DNA of 6,489 nucleotides, taken from JADJOY01 sp046331705 [NCBI: bacterium] (lineage in GTDB: Bacteria; JADJOY01). Positions 1 to 6,357 of this stretch are shown here, piece by piece (the first letter of the stretch is position 1; every line of letters begins with the position of its first letter). A program made the position numbers and the translations under genes. The stretch covers positions 1-6,489 of the forward strand of contig JAXLQJ010000118.1 of the NCBI GenBank assembly GCA_046331705.1. The letters are read 5' to 3'. The notes beneath the pieces were generated by a model, which had not been told where the DNA came from, made no database searches, and saw nothing but the letters and a program-made list of their open reading frames with translations.

Positions 1-41
1 GGCCGGAGGCCGAGGATCCGCCAGGAGACCGCTTCCCGCCA

Positions 42-707
42 ATGCCGCTGACGATCGAGCAGTCCTTCTACGAGTTCCTCTGCGGCCCGCGCCAGTACCA
101 CGGAGACCTGAGTCGCTTCATTGCGGCCTATCGCGCGATTACCGCGGCGGAGACCGAGACACCTCTGCGCATCGTGCCGCACGAGGAGCGGATCATTGGG
201 CGATTGGTGCTTCCGCTGCGACGCGCAAAGGCAGCCTTTGTCCTGGGCGACTACCTCGGGGTCGTGGCGCTTGGTGGAATCGTGGCCGAGATGGCCGCCA
301 TGCTGCTGTACGAGTTGGCCGACCTCGGATTGGACGATCAGCAGCAGGCGCTAACGTTTGGTCGGAGCTTCGTCAACCTGGGCCAGGAGCGTAGAGTCGA
401 AGTCCTCAAGGTGCGCGGCCTGCTCGATGAGCGCCAGTTGCAGTGGTTCGGATCGATCCGAGGCATTCGTCGCAAGGACCTGCACTTCCTAGACGAGCCG
501 GCGCCGACCGAGACTGAGGCCCTTACGGTCTACCGCGCGGCATTGGGACTGGTCGCCACGACGATCGGCACGCCGCCTACCGAGTCATCCTTCGGTCTCA
601 GCGACCAAGTCATGGCCCTCCTTCGGCGGAAGGGACTTGTGTGGAATCCTGAAGATGAGCCCGAGGGGCCGGGCACGAAGGCCCGGGTCGGAATCCGTCT
701 GTCGTAG
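42..707 (+). CDS. Hypothetical helical protein with HEPN-like R-x4-H motif
   Basis: A 221-residue soluble protein with no signal peptide or convincing membrane segment. I do not recognise a named family with certainty. The layout resembles small HEPN/DUF4145-like proteins: a helix around residues 60-95 (AKAAFVLGDYLGVVALGGIV) of the kind that precedes the HEPN core, then a second helical block ending in I-R-R-K-D-L-H-F, where Arg143 and His148 form an R-x4-H pattern. HEPN RNases normally have Asn after the Arg; here it is Arg, so catalytic activity is uncertain. The C-terminus (about 190-221) is polar and probably disordered. ATG 42 has an AGGAG at 23-27, but the 14-base spacing is long, and the frame stays open to the left edge with no other start codon, so the protein could begin outside the window. 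The next gene follows after 51 bases on the same strand. Coding status is likely; the HEPN assignment is inference. Confidence 0.7.
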   Translation: MPLTIEQSFYEFLCGPRQYHGDLSRFIAAYRAITAAETETPLRIVPHEERIIGRLVLPLRRAKAAFVLGDYLGVVALGGIVAEMAAMLLYELADLGLDDQQQALTFGRSFVNLGQERRVEVLKVRGLLDERQLQWFGSIRGIRRKDLHFLDEPAPTETEALTVYRAALGLVATTIGTPPTESSFGLSDQVMALLRRKGLVWNPEDEPEGPGTKARVGIRLS

Positions 708-743
708 GGTTTCCTGGGCACGTTGCGCGCGCCGAGGACCGGC

Positions 744-750
744 GAAGGAG
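744..750 (+). promoter_or_regulatory. Ribosome binding site fixing the start at 759
   Basis: GAAGGAG lies 8 bases before ATG 759, which is ideal Shine-Dalgarno spacing. It argues against the in-frame TTG at 723, which would add 12 residues of low-complexity sequence and has no comparable site in front of it. Confidence 0.75.
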
Positions 751-758
751 TGTCTGAG

Positions 759-1268
759 ATGCGCTTTCAAGAGATCCTGGCGCGGCTGACCGGCCTCAGC
801 TCACCGGTGTTCGGCGTGTCCTGGAATCCGAAGGAACCGGAGATCGCCGTCGCGAAGCGCGTCATCGTCTTCCTGGAAGATAGACGCGTTCTGTACGTGC
901 CATCGGAGATGGAATCGCCCAGTCACTGCGTCAAGTCCATCCTCGAGATTCGCAGGTACCTCACGCAGGAACTGCAAACGCTCGGCGAGGGATCGGAACT
1001 CGCCGCCTCGCTCCGTGCGATGCGCGCCGCCTGTCGGAAATTCCTAACGGCGATGCATTCTCGCCAAGATCTCGTGCTCTACGGCGCCCATCACGGGCAC
1101 TGGGCAAGCTGGGAGTTCAACGGGGGGCTCGGCGAACTTCGGGGCGTCTTCGGCGTCCACATCGCCCGGCTCGCGGCCGCCCATGGGCTCGGGGTGGAGG
1201 GCGACCTTGCGTCGATACTGCCGGGCTCGATCGACGACCGCAGCGGAGTGGGAGACCTGGAAGGCTGA
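759..1268 (+). CDS. DUF6650-like protein of unknown function
   Basis: A 169-residue cytoplasmic protein. The opening block (residues about 8-22, R-L-T-G-L-S-S-P-V-F-G-V-S-W-N-P), followed by V-I-V-F-L-E-D-R-R-V-L-Y and later I-L-E-I-R-R-Y-L-T, S-L-R-A-M-R-A-A-C-R-K-F-L, matches what I remember of the DUF6650 family; this is recall, not a search. The family has no established biochemical role. The second half contains a histidine cluster (His111, His112, His114 in A-H-H-G-H-W) followed by a Gly-rich stretch (G-G-L-G-E-L-R-G-V-F-G), which looks conserved and could be a binding or active site, but nothing proves that. The start is set by a strong Shine-Dalgarno sequence 8 bases upstream. It sits 51 bases after the HEPN-like gene and 33 bases before the PIN-like gene, so co-transcription is likely. 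The short length is normal for such a single-domain protein. Confidence 0.8.
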   Translation: MRFQEILARLTGLSSPVFGVSWNPKEPEIAVAKRVIVFLEDRRVLYVPSEMESPSHCVKSILEIRRYLTQELQTLGEGSELAASLRAMRAACRKFLTAMHSRQDLVLYGAHHGHWASWEFNGGLGELRGVFGVHIARLAAAHGLGVEGDLASILPGSIDDRSGVGDLEG

Positions 1269-1301
1269 ACGCCTTCAACCGTAAACGCCCATGAGGCTGC
1301 C

Positions 1302-1928
1302 ATGCCCACTCGCGTCACCTTCGACAACAACTTCCTCGACAAGTTCAACCAGGCGCATGCGGAGGAACGCCGGAGGATTCTGGACTGCGTCGCCTCGGGA
1401 GGCGTTGAGTTCTACGCGAACTTCGAGATGCTTCGTGAACTGATGGGCTTGGCAGCCAGCCCGGCGCGCAAGCGCCTGATTATCCCCTACTCCGCCGATG
1501 TCCTCGCCCTGACCGGCGGGAAGATTCTGAACGAAGTGCTGCCGATGCTCGAAACTGAGCTGCGCGGCACGTTCGAGCTCCAGCTGCCCAAGAGTCGGCT
1601 CGGGGAGATCGTTGCGTTCCTCGAGCAGGCAGCGAGTGGGCATGTTCCCGACGCGGCCCTAGTCATCGGGACGGGGGCCATCGATGAGAAATCGCAGGCC
1701 AAGGCTGGTTTCGACGCGATGTTCCGCGCATTTGAGACGCATTTCGGCGGATTGAACGACTCGGAGCGTGCCAAGATCACCCTAGAGCAGTTGCAGGCGG
1801 GCTGGTGGTCCAAGAAGGGCCGGGACACGGTGCTTCGCTTCTGCGCCGATTGGGGTGTCCCGAACCCGGAACAAACAGCCGACCAGGTCATGGCCAATCC
1901 CGAACGCTTTCCCCACGTCCAGGCGTAG
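1302..1928 (+). CDS. PIN-like nuclease, N-terminal part before in-frame TAG
   Basis: This frame encodes 208 residues up to a TAG at 1926-1928. The N-terminus has the look of a PIN-like nuclease: hydrophobic strand then Asp8-Asn-Asn (V-T-F-D-N-N-F-L-D), and a second acidic position Glu46 in L-R-E-L-M-G-L, the usual spacing of the first two metal-binding acids. The middle, about residues 60-200, is a long helical insertion. The same frame stays open past the TAG for another 71 codons that encode the missing C-terminal PIN motifs, so the intact ancestor was probably about 280 residues. As it stands the product would lack the distal acidic residues and is probably inactive unless the stop is a sequencing error or is read through. 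ATG 1302 has GAGG at 1293-1296, a weak site at 5 bases. It lies 33 bases after the DUF6650-like gene. Family assignment is inference from motif layout; coding is well supported. Confidence 0.75.
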   Translation: MPTRVTFDNNFLDKFNQAHAEERRRILDCVASGGVEFYANFEMLRELMGLAASPARKRLIIPYSADVLALTGGKILNEVLPMLETELRGTFELQLPKSRLGEIVAFLEQAASGHVPDAALVIGTGAIDEKSQAKAGFDAMFRAFETHFGGLNDSERAKITLEQLQAGWWSKKGRDTVLRFCADWGVPNPEQTADQVMANPERFPHVQA

Positions 1929-2144
1929 GCTCGCATCTTCGCTCTCAACCTTCATCGGTACCTCGTCCTACGTCGAAGGCGGCACGAGGGCGATCTTTTC
2001 GACCTCTGGCAGATGCTCTACCTGCAGGACATAGACGTCTACATCACCGACGAGAAGAAGCTGCCCGAGTGGTACGGAGGCGTTTTCGGGAATACCCGCC
2101 GAGTGCTCACGGCAGCCGAGTTTCTTGCTGAGCGGTGGTGCTAG
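1929..2144 (+). pseudogene. In-frame C-terminal remainder of the PIN-like gene after the TAG
   Basis: Directly after the TAG at 1926-1928, the same frame continues for 71 sense codons to a TAG at 2142-2144. The translation contains A-R-I-F-A-L-N-L-H-R-Y-L, then G-D-L-F-D-L-W-Q-M-L-Y-L-Q, then D-V-Y-I-T-D-E-K-K-L and R-R-V-L-T-A-A-E-F-L. The last two are the characteristic end of PIN-like proteins (strand, T-D-x-K-x-L, then V-hydrophobic-T-x-x-E-F-L). Counting the amber as residue 209, the acidic residues would be Asp231, Asp234 and Asp250. No good start codon or ribosome binding site would let it be made alone. With this end point, the gap to the next gene is 51 bases; without it there is an unexplained 267-base gap inside a tight operon. 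A single base change (for example TGG to TAG) would explain the interruption. Confidence 0.7.
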
Positions 2145-2195
2145 GCAGGGTCTACGCCATTCTCCGTCGCCAACGGCCATTGGCAAGAGTGCGAG

Positions 2196-3596
2196 ATGAA
2201 ACCAGAAACGCCACAGGACATCCTTCAGAAGCTCGGGCTTCCGATGCCCCCGCCCCCAATCGTGCCGCTTCACGGCGTGCCCAGCGCGAACGAGCCGATT
2301 CAGCTGTACGAGGGCCCCGTGGCAGTTGGCATCGGCGATAAGGAAGTCCTCATTGCCGGCACCGTCGCGTGGGAATGGCACCCGCATCCCCGGGTGATGG
2401 TTCGTGGCACGACCGCGGCATCGCTTAGGGTGGATGTGCGGGACGCGACAATCTCCATCCCATCGCTCGCCATGCGCGGAACGTGTCTGCTGTCCGTCGG
2501 GATGTCCTTCGAGCATGACTCCGGCCCGAGCTACTCCGTACGCGCCCTCATGCATGATCCGTTCTGCGGCGGCGACCTTGGGAAGGCGGTTGCCTTACGA
2601 GCCTACCTCCCCAACTTCCCTGAGATGATTGGCAGCCCCGTGGCCCGCGTGGTCGGCGAATCGTTGGAGGTGCAGCGGGTTCGCATCACTCTCAACGGCG
2701 ACCCGTGGCAGGTGGTGCTCGACCAGGTGCCGCAGGCGACAACCAACCGAAATGCCCTCCGATCCACTGGCGGATTCGCCGTGACGCATGTATGCGAGAT
2801 CCGTCGCGTGGATGGCCAGCACTTCGAGCAGGCTGACGTCGAGCAGCTTGAGGCAGACCTGCACCTGTACTTCTCGTTCCTGCGTGGGCACTACTGCAGT
2901 CCGGTGCTGCTCGAAGGAGTCGACTCCACGGGTGCGTCGTGCTGGCGATCATGGAGCTACCGTCCCATGGAGTCGGCCAAGACGGTCTGGGAATGGCTCC
3001 CGGTCTTTGAGCCGGCAGCGGCCAGGCAGCTGTTTCCTGGGTTCATGGCGCGCCGGGCCGACTCGCAATGGCGGCAATCGATCGAAGCGGCAGTGCGCTG
3101 GTACCTCTCCGGCAACACATTTGCCGGCGGCAGAGCCGGCGCGATCGTACTCGCCATCGCAGGCCTCGAGTTGTTGGCCTGGGAGTACCTTGCCGACCCT
3201 CGCCTGAAGAAGCAGCGGGGCCAGAGTCGACAAGGAACTTCAGAGAAGGTCCGCGCCCTACTGCAGTGGGCAGGAATCCCTGCAGCCATTCCCGCAGGTC
3301 TGACTGCCCTCGCCGCTGCTTGTCCAGGGCATGACGCCGCTCGAGCCCTCATCGACGTTCGCAACGGCATCGCCCACCCGGAGCCCCGATATGCGCACCT
3401 GCGGTCGGACGAAGTCCTCTGGGACAGTTGGCGCTTGGCACTGGAGCTGCTCGAGCTCGCAATCCTCCGGCTCAGCGACTACTCCGGCAAGTTCCACAGC
3501 CGGGTAGAGGGCAATCGCTTCGCGGCGGACGTCACCAGCGTTCCGTGGATGGTAGGCTCGGAGACGCAGCCTTCTCCCGACGGGGCCGAGAGCTGA
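2196..3596 (+). CDS. YopA-like protein with C-terminal HEPN domain
   Basis: A 466-residue soluble protein. The N-terminal half (about residues 36-270, beginning Y-E-G-P-V-A-V-G-I-G) is beta-rich and resembles the region found in YopA-type proteins, named after the B. subtilis SPbeta prophage protein of similar length; this is recall. The C-terminal part (about 295-445) has the layout of a HEPN domain: a Trp-Tyr helix (A-A-V-R-W-Y-L-S), an agLE-type helix (A-I-A-G-L-E-L-L-A-W-E-Y), a lysine-rich loop, then D-V-R-N-G-I-A-H-P with Arg389, Asn390 and His394 forming the canonical RN-x3-H RNase motif, and a closing helix ending L-S-D-Y-S-G-K-F-H-S-R. All key HEPN residues are present, so RNase activity is possible. 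ATG 2196 has AAGAG at 2185-2189. It is the last gene of the cluster, 51 bases after the end of the PIN-like frame. The N-terminal domain would be the sensing or regulatory half by analogy with ApeA-type defence proteins; that role is inference. Confidence 0.82.
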   Translation: MKPETPQDILQKLGLPMPPPPIVPLHGVPSANEPIQLYEGPVAVGIGDKEVLIAGTVAWEWHPHPRVMVRGTTAASLRVDVRDATISIPSLAMRGTCLLSVGMSFEHDSGPSYSVRALMHDPFCGGDLGKAVALRAYLPNFPEMIGSPVARVVGESLEVQRVRITLNGDPWQVVLDQVPQATTNRNALRSTGGFAVTHVCEIRRVDGQHFEQADVEQLEADLHLYFSFLRGHYCSPVLLEGVDSTGASCWRSWSYRPMESAKTVWEWLPVFEPAAARQLFPGFMARRADSQWRQSIEAAVRWYLSGNTFAGGRAGAIVLAIAGLELLAWEYLADPRLKKQRGQSRQGTSEKVRALLQWAGIPAAIPAGLTALAAACPGHDAARALIDVRNGIAHPEPRYAHLRSDEVLWDSWRLALELLELAILRLSDYSGKFHSRVEGNRFAADVTSVPWMVGSETQPSPDGAES

Positions 3597-4200
3597 TTGT
3601 CGATGAGTTCGTCGAAATCTAGCGAACGCCTGAGGGTCGCTCCCACGCGAAAGCCCGAGCGCTGAGCAAGAGGTGCGCACCCGGTCAGCGCCACGCGCGG
3701 AGGCCCGACCCCGTGGGACGTTGCCCGCGTCGCGCCCGTAGCCGCCCGCCTGAGCGCCTCCCGCGCCCCCGCCCCGCTGAGCGCCTGCGGCGGCCGACGC
3801 CCCGCCCCGGGCGGTTCGAGTCTTGCTGGGTAGTAGGCCGAGCGGGCCCAGGCGCGGAATCCGTGCCCTACGCGGCCTTCTCCGCCAGCGCCAGCCGCAG
3901 CTCGTTCATTTCGCGGAGCCAGCCCAGCAGTTGGTTCAACTCCGCCATCCATGGGGACGCCAAACTTCCGTTCGCCTCGCGCGTGCTTTCGCCGCCGGGG
4001 CGTTCGTGTTTTCGGGACCGACGCTGCCCGCGGCCCGGCGAAACGCACCGCGCCCGTCCCTCGGAGGCACGCGGCTGGAGCACCCTCTCGCGCGTCTGTC
4101 GCGATGCGATTGCCCAGCCCTCGCTCGCACCGGATGTTCGCCTCGCGAGCTTGGCCTCGCGCCCTCACGCTGGTCCGGGATCCAAACGCACGAGGTCGAC
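3597..4200. other. Long gene-poor GC-rich spacer between the cluster and phoD
   Basis: About 600 bases without a convincing gene. Frames open across it on either strand give Arg/Pro/Ala-rich translations typical of random GC-rich DNA. Contents: a nested inverted repeat at 3641-3718, the repeat CTGAGCGCCT at 3750-3759 and 3777-3786 (27 bases apart) inside a C-rich run, and a 27-codon minus-strand stretch at 3868-3948 that looks more gene-like than its surroundings. No clear sigma-70 promoter, Pho box or tRNA was found. The phoD promoter must lie in its right half but cannot be located by eye. Confidence 0.6.
3659..3691 (+). repeat. Inverted repeat downstream of the cluster, possible terminator
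   Basis: GCGCTGA (3659-3665) is exactly complementary to TCAGCGC (3685-3691). Inside lies a perfect 10-base palindrome GGTGCGCACC (3672-3681), and outside TCCCAC (3641-3646) pairs with GTGGGA (3713-3718). It starts about 60 bases after the last stop codon of the cluster. There is no T tract, so it is not a standard intrinsic terminator; it could be a transcript-end hairpin, a protein-binding site, or chance in GC-rich DNA. Confidence 0.35.
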
Positions 4201-6264
4201 ATGAAGCGCAGGGACTTTCTCCGCACCGCATCGCTGTTCGGGGCCGCTCTCGCATTCGGGGCCGGCGACGTCTGGGCATCCACGCGCGAATGGCGTGAGC
4301 GCCGTGAGTTCTTCCCCGAAGGCGTCGCGTCGGGCGACCCGCAGGCGGAAAGCGTGATCCTGTGGACGCGCCGGCCGCCGGTGAACGGCAGCACGTCCCG
4401 ACGCCTCACGCTCGAGATCGCCGAGGACGAGAAGTTCACGCGCGTCGTCGCGACCACACGCACCCGCCTGTCCGCCGCCTCCGACTGGACGTGCCGCGTG
4501 CTCGCGGCGGGACTGAAGCCGGCACGCGTGTACTGGTACCGGTTCACCGACGAAGAGGGGAACGGCAGCCGCATCGGCCGCACGGTCACCGCGCCCGCGA
4601 ACGACGATCCTCGCCCGGCGCGCTTCGCTTTCGTCAGCTGCCAGGACGCCAACACGGGCGCACAGAACGCCTATCGCCGGATGATCTACGAAGACGAGCG
4701 CGCGCCCGAGAACGAACGGCTCGGCTTCGTGCTGCACCTGGGTGACTTCATCTACGAGATGGTCTGGTACCCGGAAGATCGCAAGCAGGGCTACTACGAC
4801 CGCACGATCTACGACGTGGTGCGCTACCCCGGGGGCGAGAAGATCAGCGACTTCCATGTCCCGATCACGGTGGACGACTACCGCGCCGTGTATCGCGGCT
4901 ACCTGCACGACCCGGAAATCCAGGACGCTCGTGCGCGCTGGCCCTTCGTCTGCATCTGGGACAACCACGAGTACTCGTGGCAGGGCTATCAGGGCATGCA
5001 GGTGTTCGGTGGCAAGACGCGGCCCGCGCAGACGCGCAAGGTCGCCGCGAACCAGGCGTGGTGGGAGTTCCAGCCGGCGCGCGTGGAAAAGCCCAGCGGG
5101 CCTTCGCTCGAGACTTTCGATCCGCCGCACGTCGAGGACGCGCCGGTCACGACGTACGACGAGCACGGACTCGGGCAGGAGCCCAACAACCTCACGGCGA
5201 TCGCGAGCTTGAAGGCGTACCGGTCCACTCGCTACGGCGCGAACTTCGACCTGTTCATCACCGATCTGCACAGCTTCCGCTCGCCGGACGCGACCGACGT
5301 GCCCGAGGGCGACCAGTTCTACGACAAGGCGTTCCCGTACTTCGTGCCGGAAGAAGTCATCGAGATCCTCGACGCCGGTCGTACGTACGATGGCGGCCAT
5401 CCGCCGGCGACGATTCGATTCGCGGGCAAGGACATCCACAACTCTCGCGCGGACGGACTCCCTCCCTCGATGCTCGGCGTGGAGCAGAAGGCGTGGTTCC
5501 TTTCGCAGCTGCGATCCTCGCGCACGCCGTGGAAGGTGTGGGGCAACTCGCTCCCGACGCTCACCGAGCGCACGGACCCGCAGAACCTTCCGCCGGGATC
5601 ACCCGCGTGGGGCGGCTCGGGATACGCGAGCCTGGGCGGCGGCGACTGGAGCAACCTCGTCACCGAGCGCAACGAGATCTTCGACGCGGTGCGCGACGCC
5701 GGCATCACCGGGTTCACGATCGTCGCGGGTGACCGCCATGCGTTCTGGTCCGGGCTGCCGTCGCGTTCGCTGCCGCCCAAGCCGTTCGAGCCGGTAGGCC
5801 TGGAGTTCATCACGGGCTCCATTTCGGCGCCGGGGTTCCTCGAATCCGCCGAGCACCGCTTGCGCAAGGACGTGCCGCTGCGCGGCATGTACCTGGCCGA
5901 CACTCCCGGTGCGGCGAAACCCGAGCCGACGGTCAACATGATGATCCGGCACGGTGTGCGCTCGGCTCTCGAATACGCGAGCTCGCGCGACATCGCCAAG
6001 GCGCGCGCGCTTTCCAATCCCGACTCGTCACCTCACCTGACGTTCGTGGACACGGGCGGCCACGGCTACGCCACCGTGCGCGTCACGCCGGACACGCTCG
6101 AAACCGAGTTCGTGTGCATCGAGCGCCCGATCGTGCGCAACACCGCTCCGGACGGCGGCCCGCTGCGCTACCGCGTGCTTCACCGCGCGAACCTCTGGAA
6201 GGCGGGCGAGCGGCCGAGCATGGAGGTGAAGGTGATCGAAGGAGCAGCGGACTTGTCCATCTAG
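4201..6264 (+). CDS. phoD: PhoD-family alkaline phosphatase/phosphodiesterase, Tat-exported
   Basis: A 687-residue secreted metalloenzyme that releases phosphate from phosphomono- and diesters outside the cytoplasm. The N-terminus is a Tat signal peptide: M-K-R-R-D-F-L-R (twin Arg3-Arg4), a hydrophobic stretch to about residue 21, and a likely cut after V-W-A26. The PhoD N-terminal domain follows with its hallmark G-V-A-S-G-D-P (41-47) and V-I-L-W-T-R (52-57). The metallophosphatase domain shows S-C-Q-D (146-149), G-D-F-I-Y-E (181-186), W-D-N-H-E (253-257), G-D-R-H (510-513) and a final G-G-H-G-Y (His621). Cys147, Asp182 and Tyr185 match the iron-binding positions described for B. subtilis PhoD, as I recall them. 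It is longer than that 583-residue enzyme, mainly through insertions between G-D-F-I-Y-E and G-D-R-H. ATG 4201 is chosen because the Tat motif begins there and GAGG lies at 4192-4195; the frame is open further upstream, but that extension is Arg/Pro-rich and would bury the signal peptide. Such genes are commonly phosphate-starvation induced; no Pho box is visible here. Confidence 0.95.
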   Translation: MKRRDFLRTASLFGAALAFGAGDVWASTREWRERREFFPEGVASGDPQAESVILWTRRPPVNGSTSRRLTLEIAEDEKFTRVVATTRTRLSAASDWTCRVLAAGLKPARVYWYRFTDEEGNGSRIGRTVTAPANDDPRPARFAFVSCQDANTGAQNAYRRMIYEDERAPENERLGFVLHLGDFIYEMVWYPEDRKQGYYDRTIYDVVRYPGGEKISDFHVPITVDDYRAVYRGYLHDPEIQDARARWPFVCIWDNHEYSWQGYQGMQVFGGKTRPAQTRKVAANQAWWEFQPARVEKPSGPSLETFDPPHVEDAPVTTYDEHGLGQEPNNLTAIASLKAYRSTRYGANFDLFITDLHSFRSPDATDVPEGDQFYDKAFPYFVPEEVIEILDAGRTYDGGHPPATIRFAGKDIHNSRADGLPPSMLGVEQKAWFLSQLRSSRTPWKVWGNSLPTLTERTDPQNLPPGSPAWGGSGYASLGGGDWSNLVTERNEIFDAVRDAGITGFTIVAGDRHAFWSGLPSRSLPPKPFEPVGLEFITGSISAPGFLESAEHRLRKDVPLRGMYLADTPGAAKPEPTVNMMIRHGVRSALEYASSRDIAKARALSNPDSSPHLTFVDTGGHGYATVRVTPDTLETEFVCIERPIVRNTAPDGGPLRYRVLHRANLWKAGERPSMEVKVIEGAADLSI

Positions 6265-6357
6265 GGGGCTACTGGAAATCGCGCTGATGCGAGTAACCTG
6301 CGATGCTCTTGCGCACCCACCACTGAACGAACGCAGACGCCGAAGGTGGAGAAGTCG

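Noticed and set aside
723-758. Alternative TTG start for the DUF6650-like gene
   Set aside because: The strong GAAGGAG at 744-750 points to ATG 759, and family similarity as recalled begins right after that ATG.
3620-3730. Possible integron attC-like recombination site
   Set aside because: Imperfect inverted repeats are present, but the R-Y-Y-Y-A-A-C and G-T-T-R-R-R-Y core boxes are absent at the expected ends.
3813-3822. GGTTCGAGTC, a tRNA T-loop-like motif, with a D-arm-like GCCGAGCGGG just after it
   Set aside because: The flanking bases do not form a proper 5-bp T stem, no matching acceptor or anticodon arm folds around it, and the order of the two motifs is wrong for one tRNA. A tRNA 3'-end attachment site cannot be excluded but is not supported.
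3823-4200. Upstream in-frame extension of the phoD reading frame
   Set aside because: The added 126 residues are Arg/Pro-rich with no recognisable domain and would place the Tat signal peptide in the middle of the protein; ATG 4201 has its own ribosome binding site.
3479-4279. Minus-strand open frame of 266 codons across the spacer
   Set aside because: It overlaps the ends of two well-supported genes and translates to Arg/Ala/Pro-rich low-complexity sequence; GC-rich DNA with few stops explains it.
4165-5439. Long minus-strand open frame of 424 codons opposite phoD
   Set aside because: It is a shadow of the strongly GC3-biased phoD gene; the translation is Arg/Val/Asp-rich and carries no domain signature, whereas the + strand shows all PhoD motifs.
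6272-6299. Promoter-like pair CTGGAA and TAACCT, 16 bases apart, ahead of the DinB-like gene
   Set aside because: The -35 half matches only three of six consensus bases, and such weak pairs are expected by chance.
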